A DNA stretch of 64,000 bases, taken from positions 1 through 64,000 of the forward strand of contig CAJNDS010000448.1 of NCBI GenBank assembly GCA_905221605.1, given 5' to 3'. Both the position numbers and the translations under genes were made by a program. Shown here piece by piece: positions 43,801 to 56,239 of the stretch; position 1 is the first letter of the stretch; each line of letters begins with the position of its first letter. This DNA is from Symbiodinium natans (Eukaryota > Sar > Dinophyceae > Suessiales > Symbiodiniaceae). The notes below the pieces were generated by a model, which saw only the letters and a list, made by a program, of their open reading frames with translations, did no database searches and had not been told where the DNA came from.

Positions 43801-43997
43801 CTTTTTGGGCCATGGTTGCAGTGTGCTGCAATGACACAACGGCCTGTGCCTCGCTAAGGCCACAGACAGCTCCTACAGTGGTGCTGACCACATCTTCAGT
43901 AGCCGAGACGTGAAAGTGCTCTGGAAGGGTTCGAGTGGCTTGCCTCAACATCTGGGAGGGCACGTCCCATGGGCCTATAACAAACACCAAGCCCTTT

Positions 43998-44190
43998 TCC
44001 CCTAAACCCTGAACCCTGAACCCTACACCCTAAAACCCTAAAACCCTAAAACCCTAAAACCCTAAAACCCTAAAACCCTAAAACCCTAAAACCCTAAAAC
44101 CCTAAAACTCTAAAACTCTAAAACCCTAAAACCCTAAAACCCTAAAAGCCTAAAAGCCGAAAACCCTAAACCCTAAAACCCTAAAACCTA
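43998..44190. repeat. (CCCTAAAA)n, 8-base telomere variant
   Basis: About 20 units of CCCTAAAA, one A longer than the usual repeat, with a few CTCTAAAA and GCCTAAAA variants. TTTAGGG units in the other orientation follow at 44316-44375. Confidence 0.9.
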
Positions 44191-44377
44191 GCAATACTCC
44201 ATGGATCGTCTCTGTTGCCCGAGCAGTTGCACCCGCAAGGTGCGCAGGCAAAAGCCGCGCCTTTCAAACCCCAGCCAGGATGCTCCAACCCCCAGCGAGG
44301 ATGCGCCAACAACGAGTTTAGGGTTTAGGGTTTAGGGTTTAGGGTTTAGGGGTTTAGGGTTTAGGGTTTAGGGGTTG

Positions 44378-44467
44378 CTTGACTGTCGAAGCTCTTGCGC
44401 CCATTCCCTGGCGGCATCCTTGAGCTCGCAAGAACCGAAGGCAGCCCCAAGGCGCTTGGTCCAACAG
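44378..44467 (-). CDS. Isolated coding exon, unidentified
   Basis: 90 bases between an AG acceptor and CAAG/CA read TKRLGAAFGSCELKDAARE then WAQELRQS on the minus strand, without stop. It abuts the TTTAGGG block at 44316-44375. The donor is not canonical. A further minus-strand block at about 45575-45470 (QGFIGPAASELLEKSGQLTS) may belong to the same gene upstream. Confidence 0.3.
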
Positions 44468-44929
44468 CTACCCCCTCTGAGGGTTTGGGGTGTAGGGTTT
44501 AGGGTTCAGGGTTGCCGGTTTAGGTTAGGAACAGAAAGTTTGAATTTAGAGCTTCTCAGTGTCTCTATTTTCTATTTTCTATTTTCTATTTTCTATTTTA
44601 TATTTAACACCAATTAGCCTAATATAAGTCCCATCCTTCCAAAGCATCCAGCTCAGGAACACCCCCATGAGAGAGTCGAAAGCCCGACAACCCGACCCCT
44701 GCGGTGAGGCGGAAGGTGCAAGCAGGATGACACACACACAGCAGAAGCCCGCTCTTGTTCTGTTGAGCCCTCATTTTGCCTGTCCCCGTGATGACAGGGG
44801 CGGGTCTCAAAAAGAGAGCTGCTGAGGTGCCGGGTCGCCATCTGACCATCAGCTGCTCAAGGCCGGAGATTTGTGGGGATTGAGGTTTCGGGTTCAAGCC
44901 TGTTGAAAATAGAGTAAATCTGTACACAT

Positions 44930-45915
44930 AACTGTACTTATACCCATATTAGGGCACTTAGGGGGCTTATAAGTGGGTGATAAACACAGTTATCATTGGT
45001 TAATAAGTACCATGAACCTCCAAAGTAGGGGTGCCGAGCAGAGCCCGCGGGGTTGAAAGGGTTTAGGATCCGTCAGAGGCCTGGATGCCAATCAGGGGCG
45101 GAAAGGGACGCCAGCAACCCCTGCAGCCTGAACCCTGAACCCTTGCTAGATTTTGGCTGGAGCCGTTTTTGCTCCTTAGCCGTGTGCCCACTCGACCTCA
45201 TGAAAGCTTGGGGAAAGGCGCAGAGTATCTCGTAGAATATGTTCCATGTCCGAGTAGCCCCTTGAGACCTGGAAGAAGCGAAATCTAGATGCCTTCAACT
45301 TCGCAGGGCACAGCCCTTCCTGACCCTAACCTGCATAAACCCTTGGTGTGCGAAATCTCTGGCTGCAAAACATGCTCTCGACCATGCCTGCGCGACGCTG
45401 AACTCACTGAAAATGCATCCAACTGCAAGTCTCCACCACTCCAGCTTCACTCCAATCCCACCCGAAAGGGAAGTCAGTTGGCCCGACTTCTCGAGTAGTT
45501 CTGACGCTGCGGGCCCGATGAATCCTTGCTTGTCTTGCGCGAGAGTGAGTGTCGAAGCCCTTGCTAACTCCAAAGCTCAGGAGAAGGCAGCCATTTTAGT
45601 TTGTAGTTTGTAAGGTTAAGTTTTCGGGAGTTGTTGTTTTGCGGTTGAACGGAGTTTCGTCTGGGTGTGGTTTCCGGAGTTGGGCGAGTGTGTCTTGGCA
45701 GCAGCACGGAAAAGTGGCCCAAAAGGTTAAGGTTTTGAGCCTTCTCACCACATTGGGGCACTTAAGGGGCTTATCTGTGGGGTATAAGTACAGTTATAAT
45801 TGGTGAATAAGTACCCTAAACCCTAACCTTAAGTTTTGAAAAACAAAATCCTAAAACCCGAAGCCCCTCAGTACAGTTAGAATTGGTGAATAAGTACCAT
45901 GAAGCTCCAAGCATA
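44930..45915. repeat. MITE-like remnants 'ACAGTTATAATTGGTGAATAAGTACC'
   Basis: Near-identical phrases (cagttat(a/c)attggt, aataagtacc, atgaacctcca) occur at 44990-45018, 45785-45820 and 45873-45910. They match the right end of the element at 62650-62778. Confidence 0.55.
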
Positions 45916-46019
45916 CGCTGCAGTGGCAGGCCGTCCTAGAGGCTTCCCCGAGCCCGCCGAGTCCTCCCACACCCAGCCCATCTGGCTGTCCGATCCCGCC
46001 GGACAATGGGCCCAGCTGG

Positions 46020-47580
46020 CTGAGTTAGGGCTACATGGGGTTTAGGGGTTTAGGGTTTAGGGTTTAGGGTTGAGGGTTGAGGGTTTAGGGTTGAGGGAGT
46101 TTAGGGGAAGAACCGTGGACAGGGATTCGGAGGGGAGGCGTCAAGCAAGAAAGGCAGAACTGCAGAGCTGCCCTCAGGGGACTGGGGACTGGTTCTGTAG
46201 GCTCCAGCAGGATTCCTGCGTTTTATGGTACCTTAAGCAGATCATTCCGAAGTACGGCCTATTGCGTATTGGCCTCTAGCGCTGTGCTAACGTTCCGCTG
46301 CGCTTCTCATCATGTTCCGACGTGTAGCTTCTGCCAGGGGATGCTGCACCAGCTGCAGAGTCTTGGCAGCAGCTGTCTACAATGAGATCCGTGCTATATT
46401 TCCTATAACTAGTTGACTCGGTACACTAGTTATACTTATCGTTGATGATGGGGTTTCTTTTTCCAGAAATCACGATGATGTATAGTTGGCTTACTCGGCA
46501 ATTCATGAACTCGTTGGAGTAGTTGAGTTGGCTGATTAGACGATTAGCGTTGCCATTCTTACAATCAGCACAGTTGTCCAGATGATTTATTTCGAACCAT
46601 ATTCTGCATTCTCGACTCGTAGATGTTTGTCTCATCATCATCATCATCATCATCACCATTATCACCGTCATCAGGATCATGATCGTTCTCAATGCATCGT
46701 TTTTCATTACTATGGTCATTATCATTATCTATTGCCATTATCGTTATTGTAGTTGTGAGGATGTGTGTTAAGCTCGTGCCTCGTATTCATTACGCAAACA
46801 AGTGTCTGAATATCTATCTGCGTATGTATGTATGTATGTATGTCTGTATGTATGTATGTACATGTAGACCATGCACTATGTGTGCGCAATTTTGCCCTTT
46901 ATCTCTGCCATGTTAAAGCCCAGGCCACAACCATTTCTGCCCGAGCGACGAGGCCTGGCTGCGTGCTATGTCGTGCCTGCATGAGATCTAGCCCTAAGGC
47001 CTAAACCCTAAACTAAACCTTGACTTCTAAAGCCGAAACCGCTTTGTGAGGTCCTCTGGGGGCATGATAGAATCTCTCCCAGTGTATTCTCCTAGTGTAT
47101 TGGTGGTGGGTGTTGTCATGAGTCATTCTTCCCTTTTTCACACCGCTGTGTTGGACCATGGACATTTTGCATCCCTGCAGTGTGGTTGCGAGGCTGCTAC
47201 TGTAGGCAGCTGGCAACAAACCCTTAAAACAAAACCCAAAACCGAAGCTGGTGGACTCAGGGTTGCTACGCAAGTGGCCAAAGCGGATGCAACGGTGGCT
47301 ACTGCCCCGCACCGGCAGCAGAGCCTCAGCAGCCTTGTAGTGCAACGGCTCGCGCTGATTGAGCATGTGCGATCTGAGGAAGAAGTCATCGTGTGACTGC
47401 TGCGAGCTGCAGCGTCATGCGGCTTTAGGTTGCTCTGCCGGCTTTGCCGTCAATGCGCACGTCTTCCTGACACTGGAAGGTAAGAGTGCAGGTTTGTTGG
47501 CCTGTTGGGAGGGCGCTTGGCTCATCCTCTAGGGTCGCGGCAGCAGGGCAGGCGGGCAACGAAACACGTCACTCTGCCGT
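46020..47580. other. No supported gene; simple repeats
   Basis: A TTTAGGG/TTGAGGG block at about 46037-46098, (TCA)n at 46632-46690 and (TATG)n at 46822-46862. A plus-strand frame ending at 47396 has some protein-like content (GGLRVATQVAKADATVAT) but no boundaries. Confidence 0.45.
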
Positions 47581-47593
47581 TGCTGACATGAAT

Positions 47594-47880
47594 CACTCAT
47601 GAATCCTTCATGAGCTTCATGGGTTGCCACTTGTGAAAGAATGTGGCTGGCTGGTCAAACGCTGCTGCGTCGCAATTCCAAGAGTGGCTCGGTAGAGCAT
47701 GAAATGCTGGAATCACACGGGTTGCAAGCGGCCGGTCACCGTATGTCAGGCCTACATAACAACCAGGCTTGAACCACCGGCCCAACCATGATCAGGAGCC
47801 GAGTCATGCTGCTCGCACCAAGCGATTGCGTCCTGCACCCTTGCAGCAGCCCCCGGGAGGACACGAAGAAGCTCAACACC
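47594..47880 (-). pseudogene. C-terminal gene fragment with a probable frameshift
   Basis: The minus strand reads LELLRVLPGAAARVQDAIAW and CEQHDSAPDHG to about 47785. In the next frame it continues WFKPGCYVGLTYGDRPLAT, RVIPAFHALPSHSWNC and AFDQPATFFHKWQPMKLM to a stop at 47597. Both parts look coding and abut, so a single-base indel is likely. The family is not recognised. Confidence 0.35.
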
Positions 47881-48636
47881 TCAAAATGAAGCCAACCTAG
47901 AATGCAGTTCTGCTAAACTTCATAATTATGATTCATATGCAGACAATTTAGATGCGCCAGTGGGCCATGCATACTCATCGCTTCAATCCACCTTCGCGGG
48001 AGCCTCGTTGTCCAAGATTTGTGTCCATTTTGCCGGAGGTGCAGTGGGTCAGGCTGAGTCTCGAGCCCAAATGCCAAAATGACGTTTGTGTAGTCATTGG
48101 CCATTGGCCCTCGCTGTCTCAAGGCGTTGCAGGGACTGGGAGGCCGAAGGCCACTGCGAGCATGTGCCGGCTTCAGGCTGTCGCTTCTCTTGCGCGAGTG
48201 AGTGTGTCAGTTCCCACCCCCAAATTCACAACACCTAAGTTCCGATGGGCGGGCGATGGGGGAGCTACTGTCTCAGCAGCAAGTGTTCGTCTGAGGCACC
48301 GGCAGATCTGGCCCCCGAGGCAGGGTGAGTTGCATTCCTGGTCGTGTGCTGTGTCATGCCCCGGTTCCTGCAAGTCAACCCTAAACCCCAAACCCCAAAT
48401 CCTAAACCGCTCTTTTTTGGCTTCAAAGCAGCAGACCCGAAGTGCGCAGTGAGGCATCTGCCCAGAGTGACAGCGGGAAATCACACAACAGCAGTACTTT
48501 ACCTCGATGTAAGTTACATAGATGCTAGTTTATACGCAGACACAGAAAGCACGGACCATGATGTCCATGATCAACCCTTTTCTGTGAGACCGCACACCGC
48601 CGTACTCAGTGGCGCCCAGCAAGACTTCGCGTTTGG

Positions 48637-49137
48637 ATGACGTCGGGCCACAAGGCAGCATTTCCCTTCGGAAGACTTACAGGCTTGGAGGAAGGAGTGG
48701 CGGCGGCGGCCAGGGCCATCCCTAGTGAAGCATCCATGCAAGGGCGCCCAAGGAGCGCTGGACCAGGGAGCCGCCCGAGCAGCGGGCTCAGCGGACCGCG
48801 CGGACCGCGCTGGCGCGGCACACCTCATGTGCCGAGGACCTTCGAGTCCGTGCTTCGCTCCGGGGAGAGCTCCAGGCTCCTGGGCCCAAAGCATGCCTCC
48901 TTTAAGGAGAAAGTGCAGCAAGCCTTAGAGCAGGACAAGAGCGTGCGACAGGAGGAGCTGGAGCGAGAGACGGATGGCTTGCTGAAGAGACGCGTCAATG
49001 AGGAGCGGATGCGACGGCCCAACTTCATGACCCGAACTCGGGCGAAGCCGAAGACATTTTCGGAGGTGCCCCTCCTCCAGACGTCCGAGGCTGCAATCTC
49101 GTGGTACATGAAGCACGGCACTTCGGCAGGCCGCTAG
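48637..49137 (+). CDS. Small basic protein with C-terminal helical region
   Basis: An open frame of 166 codons. The N-terminal third is Gly/Pro/Arg-rich and probably disordered. From about residue 68 (FESVLRSGESSRLLG) it becomes helical and charged: FKEKVQQALEQDKSVRQEEL, LLKRRVNEERMRRPNFMTR, then SEAAISWYMKHG and a stop at 49137. The ATG at 48637 is in frame, but an AG acceptor (TTACAG) lies at 48675-48680, so the true gene may start in an upstream exon. No family is recognised. The C-terminal half looks constrained and is the safest part. Confidence 0.5.
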   Translation: MTSGHKAAFPFGRLTGLEEGVAAAARAIPSEASMQGRPRSAGPGSRPSSGLSGPRGPRWRGTPHVPRTFESVLRSGESSRLLGPKHASFKEKVQQALEQDKSVRQEELERETDGLLKRRVNEERMRRPNFMTRTRAKPKTFSEVPLLQTSEAAISWYMKHGTSAGR

Positions 49138-49139
49138 AA

Positions 49140-50250
49140 GCTCAACGGATATGATCCAAATGCTGTGGAAGTTCCAGGATGGTTTTTTCTCTTAGCAGGG
49201 CACCATTGCTGTACATATTGTGTTTGATTGATAAGCTGGCGGAGGTGCCCACGTGGCGCGCTTGATAGGCACGTCTTGCTGTGTCGAAGACACAAGTGAG
49301 AGAGAAGCAGACGACTTCAACGGTGGCCATCAACAGCTACCTTCATTACTGAGAGCCCGTTGATACCACATCTGCTTCTTGCTTCGGATCGCCACCGAGT
49401 TTAGGTTTCACTCTGAATCATGTATACCTAGGTAGGCTTGCGGACCGTTGCCTTGCTACCCCTCTGCGAGTGCGAGCGTCAAAGCTGCCTGAAGCCAACG
49501 GGGATCCGGATTTGAAGCCCTTGCGCTGCCTGCTACTGTGTGAGAAGGGCATGCCGGCATGCCTGCGCTTTAAGAGTCCCATAAAGTTAGCTGCTTAGTT
49601 TTGGCTCCATCCACAATGGCCGCAAAGATGTAGAGTCAGTCAATTTCAGCTTCGTAAAGCACGTGTATGTCCTCTGAGGAGAAGTGCCTGCCGTACGTGG
49701 TGGTTGCTTTTAGGCTCAAACAGCCAAGCACGCAGTAGACATGTTTGAATTGCCAGCTAGTTTCCCCTCATGGGGTTGAGTGCCACCGGGTTGCAGCGAG
49801 AGGTGTCTCAATCACAGCTTCGCATATTTCTCTGGACGTTTGTCTTGCCGTTCGATATCGCACAAGGACTGGCACGAGAAGCAAATCGATTTCTTTGAGG
49901 CAATGTTCCAGAAGTTGTGCAGTTGTCCTGTTTCATTTCAAACCGTGGCTTCTTTGAAAAATTAGGCCCACATGGACACGGAGATCCCTCTGTCAGCTCT
50001 GAAGGCTACAGGCGCCCAAGGGTTTAGGGTTTCGGGTTTAGGGTTATTGTTGCCGGCAGCCTCAGTCCGTGCTTAAAAAGGGTTATAACAAAAAAAGGTT
50101 TAGGGTTTAGGGTTTAGGGTTTGGGGATGTGCCACAAAGCCTTTAAGGCAGAATTGCGAAAAGCCCTGAGCCTGCATCGCGGCACAGGTGACATCTCCTC
50201 AGGTGTGGGCTGGCTGGCCTGTTGGACGCCGCTTGCCTGGCTGTAGCCCT
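49140..50250. other. No supported gene; two short TTTAGGG blocks
   Basis: TTTAGGG units occur at 50018-50045 and 50096-50122. No exon was recognised. Confidence 0.4.
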
Positions 50251-50253
50251 TTC

Positions 50254-50396
50254 CTAAGCAGCAGAAGACGGCTCTTGTTGCTGCCGCAGGTTGATAGCAG
50301 CCTTCCTTTTCGCAGCTGCCGTTGCGCGACTTGTGTTGCGCAATGCACCATCAAACAGCTCCTCGGCTTGCGGTGGCAAGAGGGCCGGTCGCGCCC
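50254..50396 (-). CDS. Possible terminal exon, unidentified
   Basis: After CACTGCAG the minus strand reads RPALLPPQAEELFDGALRN then SRATAAAKRKAAINLRQQQ and EPSSAA to a TAG. A clean acceptor and natural ending support a last exon. On the plus strand an overlapping stretch from 50472 (MPGKAALRWRKESEEASPAF) also looks coding and might be a 5' exon of the PDZ gene. Confidence 0.4.
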
Positions 50397-50765
50397 CTGC
50401 AGTGGAGTTTTTGAGGCCGAGCTTGCGCCTTGTGTAGCTGTGGGCTTGTTGACAACAAGCCAAGGTGGGGGCATGCCCGGCAAGGCTGCCCTGCGGTGGC
50501 GGAAAGAAAGCGAGGAGGCATCGCCGGCCTTCGACGGCAATGTGCCCGAGGATCTCTCGGAGGCCACCTGCGGGTCTCTCTCTCTTGGGGGCTTAGGGTT
50601 TAGGGTTTAGGGTCAGTAAAACCCCCACGATTCGAATGAGCAAAGGCTTGTTGAAGTTATCTGGCATAGTCTTGAAGCCCCGACTTTGGAGTGGAGTGCC
50701 CTAAACCCCAAACTCCAAACCCGAAACCCGAAACCCGAAGCCCTAAACCCTAAACCCTAAACCCG

Positions 50766-53700
50766 ATGCCTCCGAAGGACTACGTAGAGATCACCTTGGA
50801 GCGGAGATCCCACAGCGAGCCCTGGGGCTTCGTTTGGCACGTCCAAGCCTTTGAGGCCGAGAGGCCCCTCGGCACGGGACATGGGCTTAGGGTTTAGGGT
50901 TTAGGGTTCAGGGTTCAGGGTTTAGGGTTTAGGGTTTAGGGTTCCTTTTGAACCGTCCTTGAGCCTTTTGGGGGGACATGTGGGGTTAGTAGAGTTTCAG
51001 GGCTTCTCTTTTGCACCCATCGATCGCGAGATGTCATGAACGGGGAGCCTGCCTCAAGCTGAAAATGGCTCCCAAATGCCTGTGAGCTCGAAAAGAGGGC
51101 GGCGAGAAAGTAAGTAGCCCAAAGCGACGAAGTGGCATCCGTTTAGATAGCCAGATCCTTTGCCGATGCCGAGGTTTCTGATCGCGGGCCTGGTGCCTAA
51201 GTCTCCGGCTGGCCGGCTCAAGGAACGTCAGGCACAAGGCCAGGAGTCCCGTCCTAGTCACAGGAATCGGGGTGATGGTGAGTCACGTGATGTCCTATGT
51301 GGTCACACGAGTGTTGCTGCGAGGCCTGCGCCCGCTCCGGCGAGGTGATGAGCTGATGAGCGTGAATGGCACGTGCCAGTTTCAGTCCATGCGGCGTCAG
51401 CTGGCCCGAACAGACAGGGTTCGCCTTCAATTCCTGAAGGCCGATGTCGTCCTCCCCCTGGAGCATGACAGCTGTGATAGCCCGACCGCGGCCACGAAGT
51501 CTGGCCCAGCAGTCCCATCACAGAACCCTCAGCGCACAGAGCCCTCGCAGGAGCGCTCGGAGCCAGCACAGGAGCTCGGGCAGCTCCCAGAACGCCAGGA
51601 CTCGACCAGAAGCCCCAGCTCGCAGAGTCAGCCAAGCCAGCCAGGGCCACCAGGGCCGCCAGGGGCTGCCTTTTTGTCTCAACCACCTTTGGAGGGAGAG
51701 GTTGCAGACGTGCAGTGCTCCACTGCCTTTTGCGCTGTTGAGCATAGCATGCCAGCATCTCCACCTCCCTGCAGTAGTGCAGATTACGTCCCCGACAGCA
51801 TCCCCGACACCGTCCCTGACAGTATCCCCCCAGCACCTGCAGTGGTTCGTGGGAGGGACACGGCTGTGAAGAGGGCCGATGTCCCAAACTGGTGCAAGGA
51901 GAAGAGGAAGTCTCGTCGACATGCCTCGGCAGGTGCAGAAGAAGAAGAAGGCCAGGCTCAAGGGTTTAGCAGGTCTTTAAGTAAAGTTCATGCAAATGCA
52001 CGCAGCAGCACTGGAAGTCCTTGCGGAACAGTCCCTGAATCTTTGCTGCGCAGGTCGATTCTCCAGCGGGTCTTCCGGTTCGGGCTCCGAGCAGGTGTCC
52101 GGCGAAAGCAAGTGCCCCTCCACGGATTGGGAGTATATGATGGACAACCGGCCCGGTAGCTTGATACATGCCGACCTCCTGGCCATGGAGCCCCTCCCTC
52201 CCATGCCAAGGACAAATGCCGTGCCCCATAGCAGTGCAAGCAATGTGGTGATAGTGGCAGGCTCTCAAGCCATGGCCTTACAGACTGCCAGTGCCCTGGG
52301 CACGGTTGTCGGTGGTGGAGTCCTACACAGCTCTGTGGACCTCAGGGGACAGCAGCTCCCGCTCCTAGCGCCCTCTTCCCAAGTCCCTGTTTCGGTTCCA
52401 CACATCCTCCAGGCCCCCGCAGAAGCCTCGGGCCTGCCACAGGTGCCTTCGACCGTGCCTTCCGCCGTGCCTTCCGCCGTGCCTTCGGCCGTGCCTTCGA
52501 GCGTGCCTTGTGGTGAGGACGCCTACGTCCAAGCAGGTTTCCAATACCCCGTGCGGAGTGGGAGGGTTCCTCTGCCACCACACGCCGCCCCTGAAATGCC
52601 TGATGTGAGAACCTACGGCTGTCATGACAGCGCGGCCCGGCCTGGGCAATCGCACGCCCTAGAGGCCCTAGAGCACAGCAGATTGCCAGATCTTCCCCCC
52701 TTGTCCTCGGGTGCGCCTGAAGCGAAGCCCGACATCCCAAAAAGCTTGGCCAGCGAGTGTCCATCCGCCGTGCGGGCCAGAAGCGCTCCCCCGAGGTGCT
52801 GCTTCCTAGAGCCGCAGGTGAAGGCCAAGAAGAGGACCTACCGCTCTGGAAAGCGGATCCGGGCAAAACGCACCCGAGCCGCCCTGCGGGCCCTTCAGGG
52901 CCAGGAGCCTTTGTCCAAGGATGCCGAGGCTGGAGCAGCTGAGGCCGAGGAGGCTGAGGTGGAGCCGAGGCGCCGCGCCGGCAGTGCCCCCGCAGCCTGC
53001 CGGAGCTTGGAGCTCTTCGTGGATTCGGCCAGCTCTCTAGACAAGGGCTACAAGCCCAGGAGACGGGCTGGCAAGAAGGTCCGGCAGCGCATGGAGCATG
53101 CTATTGCGCGCAGAAAGGAACAGGCCCTCATGGCCGAAGCAGCTGAGATCTGCAGAATGGTTTCGGATGACGAGCCAGAGCCCAATGAAGCTCCGGAGAA
53201 GCTGAGGCCAGCTGCAAAGGTCTTGCACAGACCATCTCAGGTGGCCACCTGTCAGAAGCGGGCGGACTCGCCTACTTCCACGGTGTCAACGTGTACCACT
53301 GCTGCGGCGACTGCCAGTACCATCACGACCTCCACGGGTTCGGAACGAGTCGTCACCCGTCGGTCGTTCTACTCCCGCAAGCTCCTTGATACCCCGGCCT
53401 TGCCAACCATGCAAGAAGGACGAAGGGTGTCCACCCCGGAGCCAGATTGCGCAGCTTGGCTGTTCGGATATCAGAGCCTCATGACGACTGCTCCAGTTGC
53501 ATGTTGCTGCCGCTGCTCAGCCGAGGCACTGTCCAGGGTGCACACAGCGCATCCGCCTCGCGCGCAGCGCAGGAGCTCCCGCACTCGAGGAGCACAGAGG
53601 TCGCCGGAGCCGGAGCTTCGAGGACGGCCAGCAGATGTAAAGATATGTCGGTAGCCGTAGGACTGGGGGGGATTTTCTGGGTTTCGGCGCGAGCTGAAAA

Positions 53701-54064
53701 CTCGCCCCAGGAGCTTCAGAGCAGATCATTGGCCAGCGGGTCCTCCTCACTGGCCTGGTCCATGCGCCGCACCTTGGCAGGTTGACAGCGCGCATGAGCC
53801 CAGCCCAGCGGTTTCGAGATGTCTGTGAGCATCAAGTTCTGTGGCATGGACAATTGCCACTTTAGTGTCGAAGGTGTCGCTTTTCATCAGAGAATCCAAA
53901 GCAGACTGTTAACGGACCCGCTTTTGCACAAAGCTCAGGCACTTCAATGGGCACTGGGGCCACGTTGATGGCTTCGACGCAGAGCAGCAGCGCTACATTG
54001 TACGAGTCTTCTTGGGCGCGCAGGGGACGCCGCCCACAATCGTGGCCTGCCTGCAGGATGTGAG
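50766..54064 (+). CDS. PDZ-domain protein with long disordered region (multi-exon)
   Basis: Exon 50766-50863 starts with ATG and encodes [20 protein letters not shown]. It ends GAG-AG before a GC donor. Exon 51174 begins with G, giving GAG AGG TTT and [16 protein letters not shown] third exon from about 51315 supplies [15 protein letters not shown]. Together this is a PDZ fold (peptide-binding, scaffold role). A Pro/Ser/Gln-rich region follows. Exon 3 ends in phase 1 at 51950 (AAG/GC) and joins 52054 (CAG/G) to give [14 protein letters not shown]. The exon to about 53620 holds [18 protein letters not shown] and basic helices ([19 protein letters not shown]). Exon to 53780 ([15 protein letters not shown]) joins 53939 through a GT intron in matching phase to [32 protein letters not shown], ending 54064 at a GC donor. 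The join at 51216-51315 and that near 53620 are unresolved. Confidence 0.65.
50872..50947. repeat. TTTAGGG block inside the first PDZ-gene intron
   Basis: TTTAGGG units with two GTTCAGGG variants fill part of the 310-base intron between 50863 and 51174. A CCCTAAA block also lies just before the start codon (50700-50764). Confidence 0.85.
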
Positions 54065-54069
54065 GCCTG

Positions 54070-55330
54070 TCAAGACAAGATCTTGGGGGAGTGAGTGTTT
54101 CAAGGCCCCTCCTCCCCCCAAAAAAAGGAGCTCCGAAAGCTTGGGAGCCCCTGAATCCCGAGCCCCCACTTTCCCCCCACCTCGCTGCCACCTAGGCGAA
54201 ACTACGCCGCGAATGTTTCATTGTGCCGAAGGGTCCCGGCCTGGAGGTCTGTCCCCTTAAGCGTTGGCTCTTTGCTGTGTGCGGTCTTGTGTTCTGAGAT
54301 TTGAGATCCCGAAAGAGGGTGCCGGTTGCAATCTGCTGCTAGCTATTCCAGTTCTGAGGGTCCCTGTAGGGATCACTGACTGCGATACAGGGGATAGCTC
54401 CAAGTGAGTCAGGGTTTGAGGTTTAGTTAGGGCAGCTCCGGGGTGAGGATGGGGAGATAGATTCTTGGGTCGCTAGCTTGCCCGCTACTGTAAGGAGAGG
54501 CAAGGCTCGGCAAGACCCCTCTCTGTCTTCCCTTCCCTTGCCTGCGCGATGTGCGCCTCCAGTGTCTCAGGCTGCTTAGCAGGTGTAGTCCTCTGGCAAC
54601 AGCCAGGTTGCAGCTGTTAAATCCGTGGGGGGCATCCTGTCAGTGACAAGGTACCTTGTAGCCAGGATACCAAACCTTCTGAAACCTTCAGTTCCGAAAC
54701 ATGCTGATGGTCCTGGCAAAGACAACCTCAACTTTGAATCGGTATGCATTCAGCATTGGAGAAAAGAGAAGACGCCACCGTGCCACGAGCGCTGTGACGA
54801 TCTCTGGGCACTGTGAAGTGTCACGCCGCGTTCCCAAGCGTCCATGCATTTCCGCTCATTCCGCGGTACGTTCTGGCAGCTAGCAAACGGCAGCGCGTAC
54901 CGGAATCTCAACGTTCCGGTACCTCCACGGCACGACACAAGCATGTGGCCGAAAAGGATTAGCCAACACTCTAAGGTTGGAGCGCGTAAAAACTGCTCTA
55001 CAACTGGACCCCGCCCTGAGACCGTGATATCTTAAGAGGCGATGCTTGCTTTGCTTTGCCAGGAGAGGCAACGACAGTTTGCACGTTGCGCAGCTTGGAG
55101 CGCACCTTGCATTTGGGCGGTTTCCATAGCAGCCTTGACAGGAGTCGCAAGAACTGATGGTAGTTGTGGTGAGATATCGGTGGCAGGGGCGGTCTTGGCA
55201 GCAGTCGTCGTCGCCATGCTGGTAGCGGTAGCGTGGCAGTTGTGGTTGGTAGACTCGTAGTGGTTGTCGCAATCGTATGAAGTCGTAGTGGAAGACGTAG
55301 TAGCCTTTGCCGTCAGAGTCACAGTTGTTC
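54070..55330. other. No supported gene
   Basis: No convincing exon after the GC donor at 54064. Possible downstream exons of the PDZ gene were not recognised. Confidence 0.4.
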
Positions 55331-55336
55331 TCCTGC

Positions 55337-56235
<899 letters not shown>

Positions 56236-56239
56236 GTAT

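Larger units (their letters stand above)
41671..44885 (+). pseudogene. EEP-family nuclease/phosphatase, tandem copy 3, probably decayed
   Basis: ATG at 41671 (MKRSFFLWLCSSLLGIV). Exon from 41926 holds VVTYNLYWW and DLIGFQEC. The donor GGTGAG of copies 1 and 2 is replaced by TTGACG near 42098. Next exon at about 42157: GKVITGTSLATSFEYYTP. Then APMAWQHTKYRAVDGPG (~42290), KYGDRKMNWVRLQ (~42437), ATIFFANTSLG (~42545), DLVVFTGDFNCGSNQD (43473), GADHIFSS (~43880). The last TDNGWPSDHQ-like block survives only as DHQLLKAG-like sequence near 44843. In the GADHIF exon, TGG of copy 2 is TGA at 43832-43834. Large blocks of repeat (42620-42815, 43998-44375) lie inside. The older divergence, lost donor and stop codon argue for a pseudogene, although a non-standard donor is possible. 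Confidence 0.6.
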
